Translations under genes and position numbers: made by a program | Notes under the pieces: model-generated | What the model was told of the DNA's origin: nothing | Database searches by the model: none | The model's input: only the letters and a program-made list of their open reading frames with translations | Part shown: one piece after another, positions 38,975 through 49,485 of the stretch | Layout of the letters: every line of letters starts with the position of its first letter | How positions within the stretch are numbered: position 1 is the first letter of the stretch | DNA from: Edolisoma coerulescens | Lineage: Eukaryota > Chordata > Aves > Passeriformes > Campephagidae | Length of the DNA: 64,000 nt | NCBI GenBank assembly: GCA_013397115.1 | Contig: VWZW01001325.1 | Location: 443,059 to 507,058, forward strand | Direction of reading: 5' to 3'

Positions 38975-39261
38975 TGATGACTGAGAAGGGAGCTCATCAG
39001 TGTCTATGAGTATCTTAAAGGAGGGTGTCAAAAGGATGGATCCAGGCCTTGCTCGGTTGTGCGTGGCAGTAAGACAAGAGGCAACAGACAAAAACTGATG
39101 CACAGAAAGTTCCACCTAAATATGAGGAAGAACTTCTTTACTGTGTAGGTGACCATGCACGGGAATAGATTGCTCAGAGAGGTTGTGGAGTCTCTCTGAC
39201 TGGAGATGTTTGAGAACCATCTGAACACAATCCTACACCATGTGCTCTAGGATGACCCTAC
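38975..39261 (+). repeat. 287-bp exact direct duplication, copy 1
   Basis: This copy runs from TGATGACTGAGAAGGG to GGATGACCCTAC. It appears base-for-base identical to copy 2, which is offset by 288 positions. The CR1 consensus has this segment once. Confidence 0.9.
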
Positions 39262-39262
39262 N
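39262..39262. other. Undetermined base (N) at the duplication junction
   Basis: A single N separates the two identical 287-bp copies, as expected of two overlapping contig ends placed side by side without merging. Confidence 0.9.
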
Positions 39263-39549
39263 TGATGACTGAGAAGGGAGCTCATCAGTGTCTATGAGTA
39301 TCTTAAAGGAGGGTGTCAAAAGGATGGATCCAGGCCTTGCTCGGTTGTGCGTGGCAGTAAGACAAGAGGCAACAGACAAAAACTGATGCACAGAAAGTTC
39401 CACCTAAATATGAGGAAGAACTTCTTTACTGTGTAGGTGACCATGCACGGGAATAGATTGCTCAGAGAGGTTGTGGAGTCTCTCTGACTGGAGATGTTTG
39501 AGAACCATCTGAACACAATCCTACACCATGTGCTCTAGGATGACCCTAC
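39263..39549 (+). repeat. 287-bp exact direct duplication, copy 2
   Basis: This copy is identical to 38975-39261 and continues smoothly into the rest of the CR1 3' end (TCGAGCAGGGAGGTTGGACC). Copy 1 is continuous with the CR1 5' side, so either copy alone would give a normal element. Confidence 0.9.
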
Positions 39550-39627
39550 TCGAGCAGGGAGGTTGGACCAGATGATCCACTGTGGTCCCTTCCAACCTGA
39601 CCCATTCTGTGATTCTGTGAATCTGTC

Positions 39628-42600
39628 CTATCAGCAGGGGTTTGATCACCACAGGGATTCTTGATATTAGGAGAGATCGAGGGGGGCTTATGTTTGGACT
39701 CCTACACCTTAAAAAGGAAAGCTCTTAAGGTTGTAGGGTAAATATTAAATTGCTCCCCCATCTAGAAAAGTTATTTTAAAGGGACACCCCCCCCCTCCAC
39801 GAGCAGTGATGTCTGGGCTTGGATAGACAAATCTCTTCTATAAACGCCATTTCCATACATCTGTCTTATGAAATAAATATTTGAACAATAAGGTGCTTCA
39901 TCATAGTTAAGCTACTGGAAGGCAGAAAGAATCAATGATTGTGCAGTGCATTCCTTGCTTCTATTCCACTGCATAAAGTCAAAGCTTTTCTATCTGATAT
40001 CAACTGTGCTCAAGTTCTGCAAATATGAAGGGGTTTTAGGAGAACACATGCTAGCAGCTATCCTCGATGAATTTAGAAGTGTTCAAGGTCTCTGCTTATG
40101 CAGAGGAGTTGTATGTTAGACATATGCATGTACCAAGAATCCTCTAGAAGCATGGAGCATGAATTTAGCACCAGATGCTTTAGATAATCTTATCCATCGG
40201 TTCACAGACCCAGCAAGCACATTGGGCAATAGCACCCTTGTTGTTTGTGGCACGTATTTTAGTTTTGTAGGCTAAAGGGGTTTGGTCTCGCTGAAGCTTC
40301 AAGGTGCAGGTGCAGTGTAAGAGTCATCTGAGTGTCATGTAATGGTGTGCAATACAGTGGGAGACCAGACTAGTAACACTATCGGTGTGACCCAAGAGAA
40401 GAGAATCTGTAAAGCAGCACAGTTGCTGGTGAGGACCTGATGTCTGTTCTGTATGTATGCAGGAGGTTTCAGTTCTCTGGACCTGTGAATATTCATTAAT
40501 GGCTGAGGTGCATTAAGTGAAACCCTGGAGCACATCTTCTCTTTTGGTTTTATTCAAAAGGAGTCCAGCTTGCTTTCTGAAACTGTGTCAAGTTGCAAAA
40601 GCTCTCAGAGGGAAGTTAGTCTGTGCAGAACTACAGCACGACTGATTACATATCCATGCACACCCTTGAGTGTTGTGATCAGCCTCTTGACAAGGAAGAA
40701 TTTTGGGCTATCTAAGCCTTAGGCAATCCGTCCCCTACTTTTCTCCTGCACCACCTCCTACGACGAACAGGAACTCACTCCTTCAGTCACCTCTCTGTCA
40801 CTAATGAGGTACTGCAGATACTAACGCTCACTGAACACAACTTGATAACCACCTTTAGCAGTTTGCATTTTAGTTGCATGTAGTTTAAACAGTCTCCAAG
40901 GTTACTGCACCCTCAAAACTTTTTTAAAACTGATAAACTACCCAGGCTTTTTGGAGCCCCATTTGAACGTTCTTCAGTTTTACTCTCCACTCTTCAATAG
41001 ACATCTCAGCAAGGCTCACAGAAAATCTTAACCTCATTAAAAAAGCTTTCACTCAGCCTTGTAAGTCAAGGTGGAAGTCTAAATGAAGCAGAATGTTGTA
41101 CATTATAACACTCTTGTTCCCCATTATTTTTTCTTTCAGTGAAGAAAATCTCAAGGCAGGCTAACTATTGTGCCAGGCCCAGCCAAGGTTCTTCCTGGTC
41201 AAAAACTCTTTTATATTATGCATTTCTAGACCTTTGAAAGGAAGCACAAGTCCGTTGTGGGTGGGTTCTTTGAGCCTGTGTCCTTTCTGAAGGAGTATCT
41301 GTTGAATCTCTGTACAGTATTATAAAAAGGACTAGATTAGATTGGAGGCTGCCATTAGCCTGTATGTGCTGCTGTGGACTTCATACTCTCTGTTTATTGA
41401 GGGACAAGCAGCAGAGTCTTTTGTGACTGTCATGAAGTTGGTTTGCAGTGGATTTTATTTTCCTTTGGATTTGGTCAAAAATACTTTTCAGCAAAGTAAA
41501 AATTAGAAGTTTACTGCTTAGCCCTTTACACTGCTGTATGAATGCAACATTTTTGTACTTCGGTAAACTGTTTACGTTTCAGGTTTTGGATTAAATGCTT
41601 AAATCATAGTTAGGTAGACTGTAACCATGTAAAATCAGATATTCAGGGCTACCCTGTAATTTTTCAGATCTCAATGTTTAAATATTTGTTTGTATGTAAA
41701 TTGTGAAAAGACTCAATTTTCATAAGCCACATACTGTAAATTTGCTTGAAAGTGGGATTTTGACATGGGTCATAGTTGTCATTCAGTTGAGATGAGAGAT
41801 GGCATTAGAAAGGAGAGGGAGTTCAAAGCGCTGGTGTGTCTGGGATGGGAGATGTTAGTAAGAGCTGTCTACTTAAGGGGAAGGAAGCAAGATGCCTAAA
41901 AATCTGTCAGAGAACTGAATGGAAAAAAAAATAAAAAGTGGAAGTTCCCATCCAATTATATAAAATGAGTAGCATGATGTTCTTGCTACTTGGCACCTTG
42001 ACAGACTAAAGTGTAACAACTTGCAGTCCAAGTTTTGATCTTTTCTAGGCAGGCTAGCAGATAAGAATGCTGAAGGAATTTTTGGTGGGGTTTTTTGGGG
42101 GGGGAGGGTGTTTATTTGGTTTTTTGTTGTTGTTGGTTTGTTTGTTTGTTTGGGTATTTTGTTTATTTTGGTTTTGCTTTGGTTTGAGGTTTTTTAAATG
42201 GTTTTGGCTTTTGGTTTTTTTCCATTTTGTTAAGCAAATGACATTTGAATTTCTGAATAGCATTTTAATTTGTGAATATCAGAAGATATTATTGAATTAT
42301 CTCTGAGAGAGATTTTGAGACCCACAAGGTGCCTTTCCTTAATTGCTTTAAATGCAGATTAGTTGTCTACAAGGACTTATGCCACAAACAGTTCCCTCCA
42401 AAGCAATAATGATAATGATAAAAATAAATAAAAAAAATTAAAGCATAATAATGAATGGTTGTACTTGTAGGAAATTGGTAATACTGCCTCAACACAATGT
42501 GCTCCTGGTGATGCACCTGATACTGCAATTTCTAATATCTGAGGCATCATGTACAAACTGTGCCAAGGTAAGTACTTGGATGTGTGGGAGTGTGACTCCC

Positions 42601-43826
42601 ACATAAGCAGACATGCAAAAGTTAAGCTTTCTTGCAAGGAGCATAAGTGAAATTACTGAAACATTGCAAGTTAAAAATCAACAGGAAATTATTGAAAAAC
42701 CTTCTCAGTACCTAAGAGAAGAGTTTTTAGAAATGTTCTCCATGAATATATATGTGTTTAATATATAGCTCTTCAGTCGAGTGAACTACCACTTGGGTAG
42801 GAAATGGCCTCATATATCAGGGGAGGATTCAATTCAAAATATTTGGTAAAGACAGCTGCTCTAACTAGGCCTGTTGTTAGTAATACTAATAATGTTTAGG
42901 CAAGTTTTTATTTCTTCATTTACTTTGAATAGGTATAAATTCCCTACATAATAATGACTGAAGGATGGAGTTAAAAAGATAATAAAAATTTAAAGGCCAC
43001 TTTCCTACCTGAAGAACAAAGTGTTTAATTAGATTTCTGGAATCAGTTGGCTTTCTGATGACTGATTATTGCCAATTTACTTTCACATATAGGTTTAAGA
43101 ATTACAGTGAAGTTACTAATTCGGCATATTTTGTACTTCATATTGTACTCTATATCTATCTATATGTATTTAACAATGGGAAAAAAAGCTGGAGCAGAGA
43201 TGACCAGGAGATTAGTGAAACTAATCTACGGGCAGATGGAAATTGAGTCATCTTCTCTGCAAGTTCAACTTGGTTTTATCTTGAAAAAGCATGAACTTTC
43301 TTGCTATAAAGAAGAAATGAGTGAAAAAACTCACTATGTTCATCTTCCCTCTTAAGTTATAGTGCCCCAAAGGGATGATTTTATAAAGAAAAAGCCTTTT
43401 TGTACAGATCAGGAATTTTGAATAGTGATGCGGGGACTGTGTAAGCAGATTAACTTTTCTCCACATGTGGATCAGATAGTTTGTGTGCAACAAAACTGTT
43501 TCACGGTTAGGATTTAATATCTCAGTTCCGTATGATTTCTGGTGAGTACATCGGACAGTGTTAGGGCAGAAAGATGGCAGGTAACAGGCCCTGGGGCACA
43601 GAAGTGTGCTACTGACTGGGAGTATTCCACCTGCCCATGGATCATATGGCCCTCTGTAAACCAGAGCAAATACTCTTCTGCTGTAGCATGCAGTCTCACA
43701 GAAGGATGTGGCTTTTGGGAAATGGTTTAGGAATATGCAGTGCACAGTTATAGATTATCTGCTGTCCTGTTTTAAGAACTTATTCCTTACACTACATCTA
43801 CCTGTTGTCAAGTTCTTGGAACAGGC
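39628..43826. other. Intergenic DNA upstream of AIG1, no gene seen
   Basis: AT-rich unique-looking sequence apart from the G/T-rich tract at 42.08-42.22 kb. No exon, RNA gene or recognisable element. Confidence 0.65.
42081..42225. repeat. Strand-asymmetric G/T-rich low-complexity tract
   Basis: This run is almost only G and T on the plus strand: GGGG, T6, G8, A, GGG at 42087-42109, followed by GTT and GTTT repeats. The G runs at its left end could form an intramolecular G-quadruplex. Confidence 0.85.
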
Positions 43827-43833
43827 TGGATAT

Positions 43834-43989
43834 TAGCACCATGCTCTAACCAACTGAGCTAATCTCAGGGTCGAAAGATTCACAGAATATTCTGAGTTGG
43901 AAGAGACCCACAAAGATCATCGAGTCCAACTCTTGAGTAAATGGCCCATGCAGGGGTTGAACCCACAACCTTGGTGTTATTTACCTTGG
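43834..43989 (-). mobile_element. Circularly permuted tRNA-Ile/CR1 SINE (TguSINE1-like)
   Basis: On the minus strand the order is: the 3' half of a tRNA-Ile-like head (43981 down to 43942, from AATAACACCAAGG through a B-box-like GGTTCAACCCC to GGGCCA); then the SINE body and CR1-like tail (GAGTTGGACTCGATGATC ... TTCCAACTCAGAATATTCTG); then a short linker; then the 5' half of the tRNA head (43862 down to 43831), with a perfect A box TAGCTCAGTTGG and ending GGTGCTAATA. A normal copy would start with the 5' half and have the tail last. TGGATAT occurs on both sides (43827-43833 and 43990-43996), a possible target-site duplication. CpG positions of the tRNA are largely decayed to TG/CA. It is unlikely to be transcribed by pol III. 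Confidence 0.75.
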
Positions 43990-44230
43990 TGGATATGCAT
44001 TGTTGTTTAGGAGTATCAGTGAACAGTAAAAAAGCAGAACTGTTTGCCAGGGGGAAATATGAGTCAGCTTCTTTTTCATTAAAAATGTACAAAAGAAGAT
44101 AAACCAACTTTCCACAAATAATTTTAAAGCCAGAAAAATTAACCCTGTGTGGAGCTGCACACTAAGGGTCTGCCTTCTCTTCTTTTGATAGAAGACAATC
44201 CTGGCAAAAGAATTTTTACTAGGTACCTTT

Positions 44231-44453
44231 GAAACACATGAAATCCCATCTGAACATAAGAAAATGCTGTTTACTCTCAGATTGGTTGCACATGAGAACA
44301 GGTTCCCCAGGTAGATTCTACATCTGTGGCAGTATTCAAAACCCATCTAGACATGATCCTGGGCAACCTCCTGTAGCTGGTCCCACTTGAGCAGGGGGAT
44401 TCAATGATACGTTCTCAAAAGGTCCTTTCCAACCTCAACAGTTCTGTGATGTG
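44231..44453 (+). mobile_element. CR1 LINE 3' end fragment
   Basis: The fragment has the CR1 3' blocks in order: ACAGGTTCCCCAGGTAGATT, ATTCAAAACCCATCTAGACA, TGATCCTGGGCAACCTCCTG, CTTGAGCAGGGGGATT, TTTCCAACCTCAACAGTTCT and a short GTGATGTG end. It is a separate, more decayed copy than the one at 38.9 kb and begins about 240 bp from the permuted SINE. Confidence 0.85.
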
Positions 44454-47400
44454 TTAGCATAAGTGGAGATACATATGTGACTAATGCATAGCTCGCCAAG
44501 TCTGCCTGAACTTTCTAGATTAAAAGTTGTTAAATTGTAATTTTAACAATTAATTTAAATTGCTAACTTTAAAAACTAATTTGCATTCTTAAATTTAAAA
44601 ATTAACAATAAATTAAATTATTGATTGTTAAAGTAATTTCTCTAATGTCTTTAATCCCTGAAGTACATCACCATGCTACCTCCTCTGAACACCTGGGTAA
44701 AGGAGTTAGTAGGATAAGAAGGAATGGGAGTGGTGCTCCACACCATACCACTTCTGTAGCACTGCTTGCATAAAAAAAGTTACATAATTGTAATTGTGCA
44801 GGAGACTTAGTATGTGTATTTTATGAATTGAATTGGGACAAATCTCTACCCTGAAACTGCCCATCAAAAGTTGCAGAATTTTTTGTCTGCACCCCAAATT
44901 CTCATCCATAAATCTGGACTACTAAAACTTTATGTCTTGTGTCCTGACTGAAAGTTCATCTCAGCCAGAGCTATTTCTTAATTTATTTTTAAATTGTAAA
45001 TATGTAATTTTACTTCACTCAGTTACATCCTGGACTTCTGAGGAAACATGAAACACTAAAAATTACAGAATTTTCTTAAACAAACAACATAATATTTTCT
45101 GTGGCAACCAACTCATAGGCCGCACTGGAAAATAGAGTAAACATAAAATATCTTCTATTGTGAAAGACTAAATTTCCTGGTTCAACTGCAGTAAGATTTA
45201 GCTGATCAAGGGAGAGCAGTAATACACATCTAATACAACAGCCAGGGCAGAGAGAGCATTTCATTCAGTAGCAGAGAGACAGCACTGGCTAGCAAGGACA
45301 GGAGTAACTGAATACCCATCTTAAAGATTTGGCATGGCCGGTTTTTTTAACTAGTTTTGCTTTGATGATTTTGCAGAAGCTTGTATTGTGTTTGGGCTGC
45401 CGAGCAAACCTGGAGGTGGCTCCCATCATCTGCTAGACCCCCTGCAGGGGATGCTGATCGTTGCCAATTCCTCCTCTCTAGGTAGGAGTGACTCTCAGCA
45501 GAATGCCTCACTTCTGGCTTTTTGCTATCTGCCAGACAATACAACAGCAACCAAGCTCTCTCTGTCACCAGCTGGAAGCTCTTGTTCTATCTAATTTTTT
45601 ATTCTAGTGCTTATCCTCAAAATGTCTTTCACACAACTTGTAGAAACTCTGTAATTTTTCAGTGTGTATCCTTCCCATTGATACAATCTGCTGCTGAAGG
45701 CTCACATTTCTCTGGGCTAACAATGGCAGGGGGTCTCTACCATACTGTGATGATATTGCATTACAGATCGCTCCATAGGATGGTTTTCCTGGATACTGAT
45801 GCTTTTTTTCTTTTGTTTTCTTTTGTTTTGCTTGTCTGTGTATCAAAAATGTTTCATATTCTGAAAAATAAGAACATGAACAAGAATCTTCGGGTAAGGT
45901 ATCTTCATTGCTGAGATCAACTTTCAGTCAGGAATCAAGACATAAAGATTTATGGATGAGAATTTGGGGTACAGACAAGGAACGTCTTTTTTTTTCCTGC
46001 CTTTTTAGTTCAGTCCATGGCTATGCTGATGGATTAAACTCCTTCCCTGTTCACTAACTTACACTCTTCTAGACTGCTTTCAAATCTTGTTCTTAGACAC
46101 ACAAAGCCACTGTGGAAGTGGTAGACAGAAAACTATTCCTGTAATTTCCTCACTTATTAATCTGCCATGTATCTGTATTTCCATAACTAAAAGCCTCTCT
46201 TAAAATCAACTTGAAAAAAAAAATCCACAATAGAAACCTCAAAATGTAAGTAAAAAGGGAAGGAAACACACATATTGATGTGACACCAAAAAATGAATTG
46301 CAGACTGGGTTTAGGGAAACAACCATGAATAACTTTCTCCACTGTTTGTTCAGCTTTGTATGTTTTTATAGTCTGATGATCATTTGAGATTAATTGCAGA
46401 GGATGGAAAGATAATATGTGTTAAAGGAGAAAACGAAGGGAGAAGCAGGAGGTCTAGACTAACCTCCAGAAAGAAACCAGTTATACACTATTGCATATTT
46501 GAGCTCTTAGGTAAATCACCACAAATGCAAATGGGAATCAATGGACATGCTGAAATTACTTCAGACTTTCTTACAAATACCTTTTCCCGTGTTATCATTA
46601 TTGCTATCCACTTGCTAAAACAAAAATAAAAATCAAAACAGTTTAAAACTATTCAAGATAAATCGTGGGAATTTCTCTACAAGTCAATGAGATAATCATA
46701 ATCCTTGCTTTCCTGGATGACGGCAGTGTTGCACAATGTTCATAACCACTGCAGAGGACACACTGGAAAAATGGGTGTTTGCAAAGAAAAACCAGTACTT
46801 AATATCCTTGGGAAAAGTTTGGCTGCCAGAGCTCCTGCCCATGAATCTCAGATTGACTAACTGAATGGACTAACCACAAGTCAAGTTTGCCTTTTTTTTT
46901 CTGTTTATAGAAGGAACACAATTGTGTGCGCTTCACAGATGCATCATGAAGAGACAGCAGTTTAAGCAGATGTGGAGCAGCATTACTATAAGGCTTAGTA
47001 TGATTACTAGCTAATAAAGTGCAATCAAATGAACCAGAAGAGGCTGAATTAGGATGTCTTTGCTGGAAGTAACCCTGGAGACTGTAAATATGATAATTAG
47101 GATACCTTTGAAAGCCTTTAGGTGCCTTTTTGGAGTATATTGACTGGTAAATCTGTCTAGTTATGCTAGTAATATGCAATTGCTAGGGATAATTGAAAAT
47201 GCACAGGACTGCAATTTTTTAACCAAAATATTCGTGTGAATGAGGGTGGAAGAAATCCTGTTTATGAACATTTTGCAAAAAATATAATCTATTCTCAAGC
47301 ATCTTCAAGCCTTGCATGAACTTATGCAGCCACTGGCCTAGCAGCTTTATAATTTATGAGCAGCCCAGATGGCACACTGTGATTCAGAACACAATCTAAA

Positions 47401-49344
47401 TCTTTGTAAGACTCCATTTAATTTTGGCTGATTTAGATTAATCACAAAAGTGTCCTCACTATGTTTTCTGAACCTAAGCAATCCAAGGTTTGAGAGGGTT
47501 TTTTATTTTGGTTTTTTTTTTGTTTGTTTGTTTGTTTATTTGTTTGTTGGCATCCTAATATAAGAGATATCCTTCTTATTAGAGTAAAGTATATCATGAA
47601 TATTTCCAGAAATGATTGGAGAGAGGGATTTTTAAAATTTCAGACATTTCTGATGGCAGCTGTGGAAATTTTATGTTTTTCACCTTGTCATGGAAAACAT
47701 ATCCAAGTATGTCTGTTTTCCTTGTAAGGGATTCACTGCAGGACAACAGTTTGCTGCTTATGAGAGAACTGACCAGCTGTGATGGATTCACATGGAAGAA
47801 ATACAGAGGTTTCTTTCAGGGCCAACATATCTCATTAAAAACCTTATCAACTATGAGATACAATGATTTGTCTCTTGGGAATTCCTGGTCTGTAGTGAGG
47901 ATAGGGTGTAATGGGGGTGAATGCAAATGGCTAATATTTAGCATTAGTATAAATTTTAAATGGTTACCTAAGTCTCTAGAAATGAAATTCTCTTAATGTA
48001 GAAGTCATCTTTTTAAGATGTTTAATATAGTGGGAACACTTAAGGGCTTCTTTTCCACTTATTTGATGTCATTCTTCTATCCTTCATTAATAAATTAGCA
48101 TGCCTAAAAAACCTTGTGCTACTTTTATTAGAATTAATCTCTAAAGTTTCCAGATTCAACTAACCATCTAAATTTTTTGTCCAATTTTAACACGTTTAGT
48201 GGGTCTCAGGTGAAAATTTGGTGCTTCTTCTTCTGAATGTAATGATACAACTTCCACTGATAATGATACATAATCAAGCCTGAGCTCATGTAACTTACTT
48301 ATTCAAGGCCATTGTTCTGGTATCATGGAAACATTAAAAACAATGCACAGAGTGTGGTTTCTATGCCACAACTGGAACATAGTACATTGTGAGTAACGTA
48401 ATTCTTCTCTCAGTATGAGCAGATGTTCTTAGTTGTCACTAATGTGCCAGTAAGTTGAGAGGGAAAAGAAATAAATGAATATTAAAGAATATTAAATTAT
48501 TAAAATATTTTAGAAATATTATAAAGAATATTAAAGCAAAACTAGAAGCATCTCAGAATGAAAAGTGTGCATGCAAATGAAAGTATGTGATAGTGGCAGG
48601 AAGTGATTGCATCCTAAGTCCTCTGCCTTTATTCCAGATTTTGCTTTATTCTTTAAACTCTAAAATTATAGCGATGGATCAAATAATTTTCATAAAACCA
48701 AAACAAAACCCACTGTTATTAGTTTGAGCAGATATACCATGTGGAGTTTGTTACCATTTGCTATTTTTCAATTCATTTATTAAGATCAGCTCTCATTTTT
48801 TAATTTTCAGTAATCAGTGTCACTCTAGTTATGAAAACACCTCTGCAGTCTAGACAGTACATACTCATTTATGTGATAAATAATGGATAAATACTGAGTG
48901 TGCCATTAGCCGTTAATGCAGTAGATTGATTCCCTGCAGCACACACTCTCCATCCTTGTTTTAGCACTTATGCCACCTGTCTCTTGCACTCACTGTATGA
49001 TGCTTCAATAATGTGAGTGGGGTTCCCTGATCATTCTTAATTTAGCTCATTTTATCTTCTCATAAGTAGGCTGACATTGCTCTGACATATGTGCAAATCA
49101 AAAGGTGCTTCACTATTACCTTTATGATTGCTGTCATTACCCTGCCCAGTGTATTTAGTACAATGCAGATTGCATGTGGGTGACTGGATAGAATCAGTAG
49201 ACCTGTTCTCTTTCCACAGATCTCCATTTTAACAAATCCCTAGTGCTTTGGCTATGTGGCTGAGACAAAGACAGTTTACTTCAAGTCCCTGCTCCAATTT
49301 CCTTCAGCTATAGGGACAGGGATCCAAATGGAATTAAATCAAAT
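44454..49344. other. Intergenic DNA, no gene seen
   Basis: The stretch includes a very AT-rich patch at 44.52-44.64 kb (repeated TTAA/AATT blocks), AATATTAAA repeats at 48.47-48.54 kb and a TTTG microsatellite at 47.5 kb. The 48.78-49.19 kb part is non-repetitive and has homeodomain-type cores (ATTAG, TTAATG). I see no exon or RNA gene. Confidence 0.6.
47504..47550 (+). repeat. (TTTG)n microsatellite
   Basis: A T-run followed by about seven TTTG units with one TTTA interruption. Confidence 0.85.
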
Positions 49345-49485
49345 AGACAGATATCTGTAAGTCACCAGGGCAGGTTGGCATTCAGCCAAAATTTTGAAGG
49401 AACTCAAATGTGAAATAGCAGAACTGCTGGCCAAGTTGTCTCACAAATCTATAGAAATGGCCACTGTGCCAGACTGCCAGTGAAA
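49345..49485 (+). mobile_element. CR1/L3-like LINE reverse-transcriptase fragment
   Basis: In one frame the stretch translates as KSPGQVGIQPKILKELKCEI followed by AELLAKL and, further on, TVPD. This matches the conserved KSPGPDGIHPRVLKEL segment at the start of the reverse-transcriptase domain in CR1/L3-type LINEs. It is only about 45 codons and the flanks do not continue the domain, so it is an old isolated fragment. Confidence 0.7.

Larger units (their letters stand above)
38912..39627 (+). mobile_element. CR1 LINE 3' fragment (contains internal duplication)
   Basis: The block starts with GGACTGGAGCATTTTTCTTA and runs through the hallmark GGGAGCTGGGCCTGTTCAGC, ATGAGGAAGAACTTCTTTAC and TTGGACCAGATGATCC segments. 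It ends in TTCCAACC and the octamer tail ATTCTGTGATTCTGTGAA, the diagnostic CR1 3' end. It is a 5'-truncated copy containing mostly 3' UTR. It is inflated by a 287-bp exact duplication around an N at 39262; without that it would be about 430 bp. It starts roughly 550 bp upstream of the AIG1 ATG. Confidence 0.9.

Noticed and set aside
39028..39516. Two identical 66-codon minus-strand open frames as a duplicated gene
   Set aside because: They are antisense to CR1 3' UTR and are identical only because of the 287-bp duplication.
43248..43745. 165-codon minus-strand open frame
   Set aside because: No recognisable domain and composition typical of translated intergenic DNA.
43831..43981. A functional tRNA-Ile gene
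   Set aside because: The tRNA-like halves are in reversed order, CpG-decayed and attached to a CR1-like tail, so this is SINE sequence.
44520..44640. AT-rich patch with repeated TTAA/AATT blocks as a replication origin or matrix-attachment site
   Set aside because: Composition alone cannot support the call; the inverted repeats are short and follow from AT richness.
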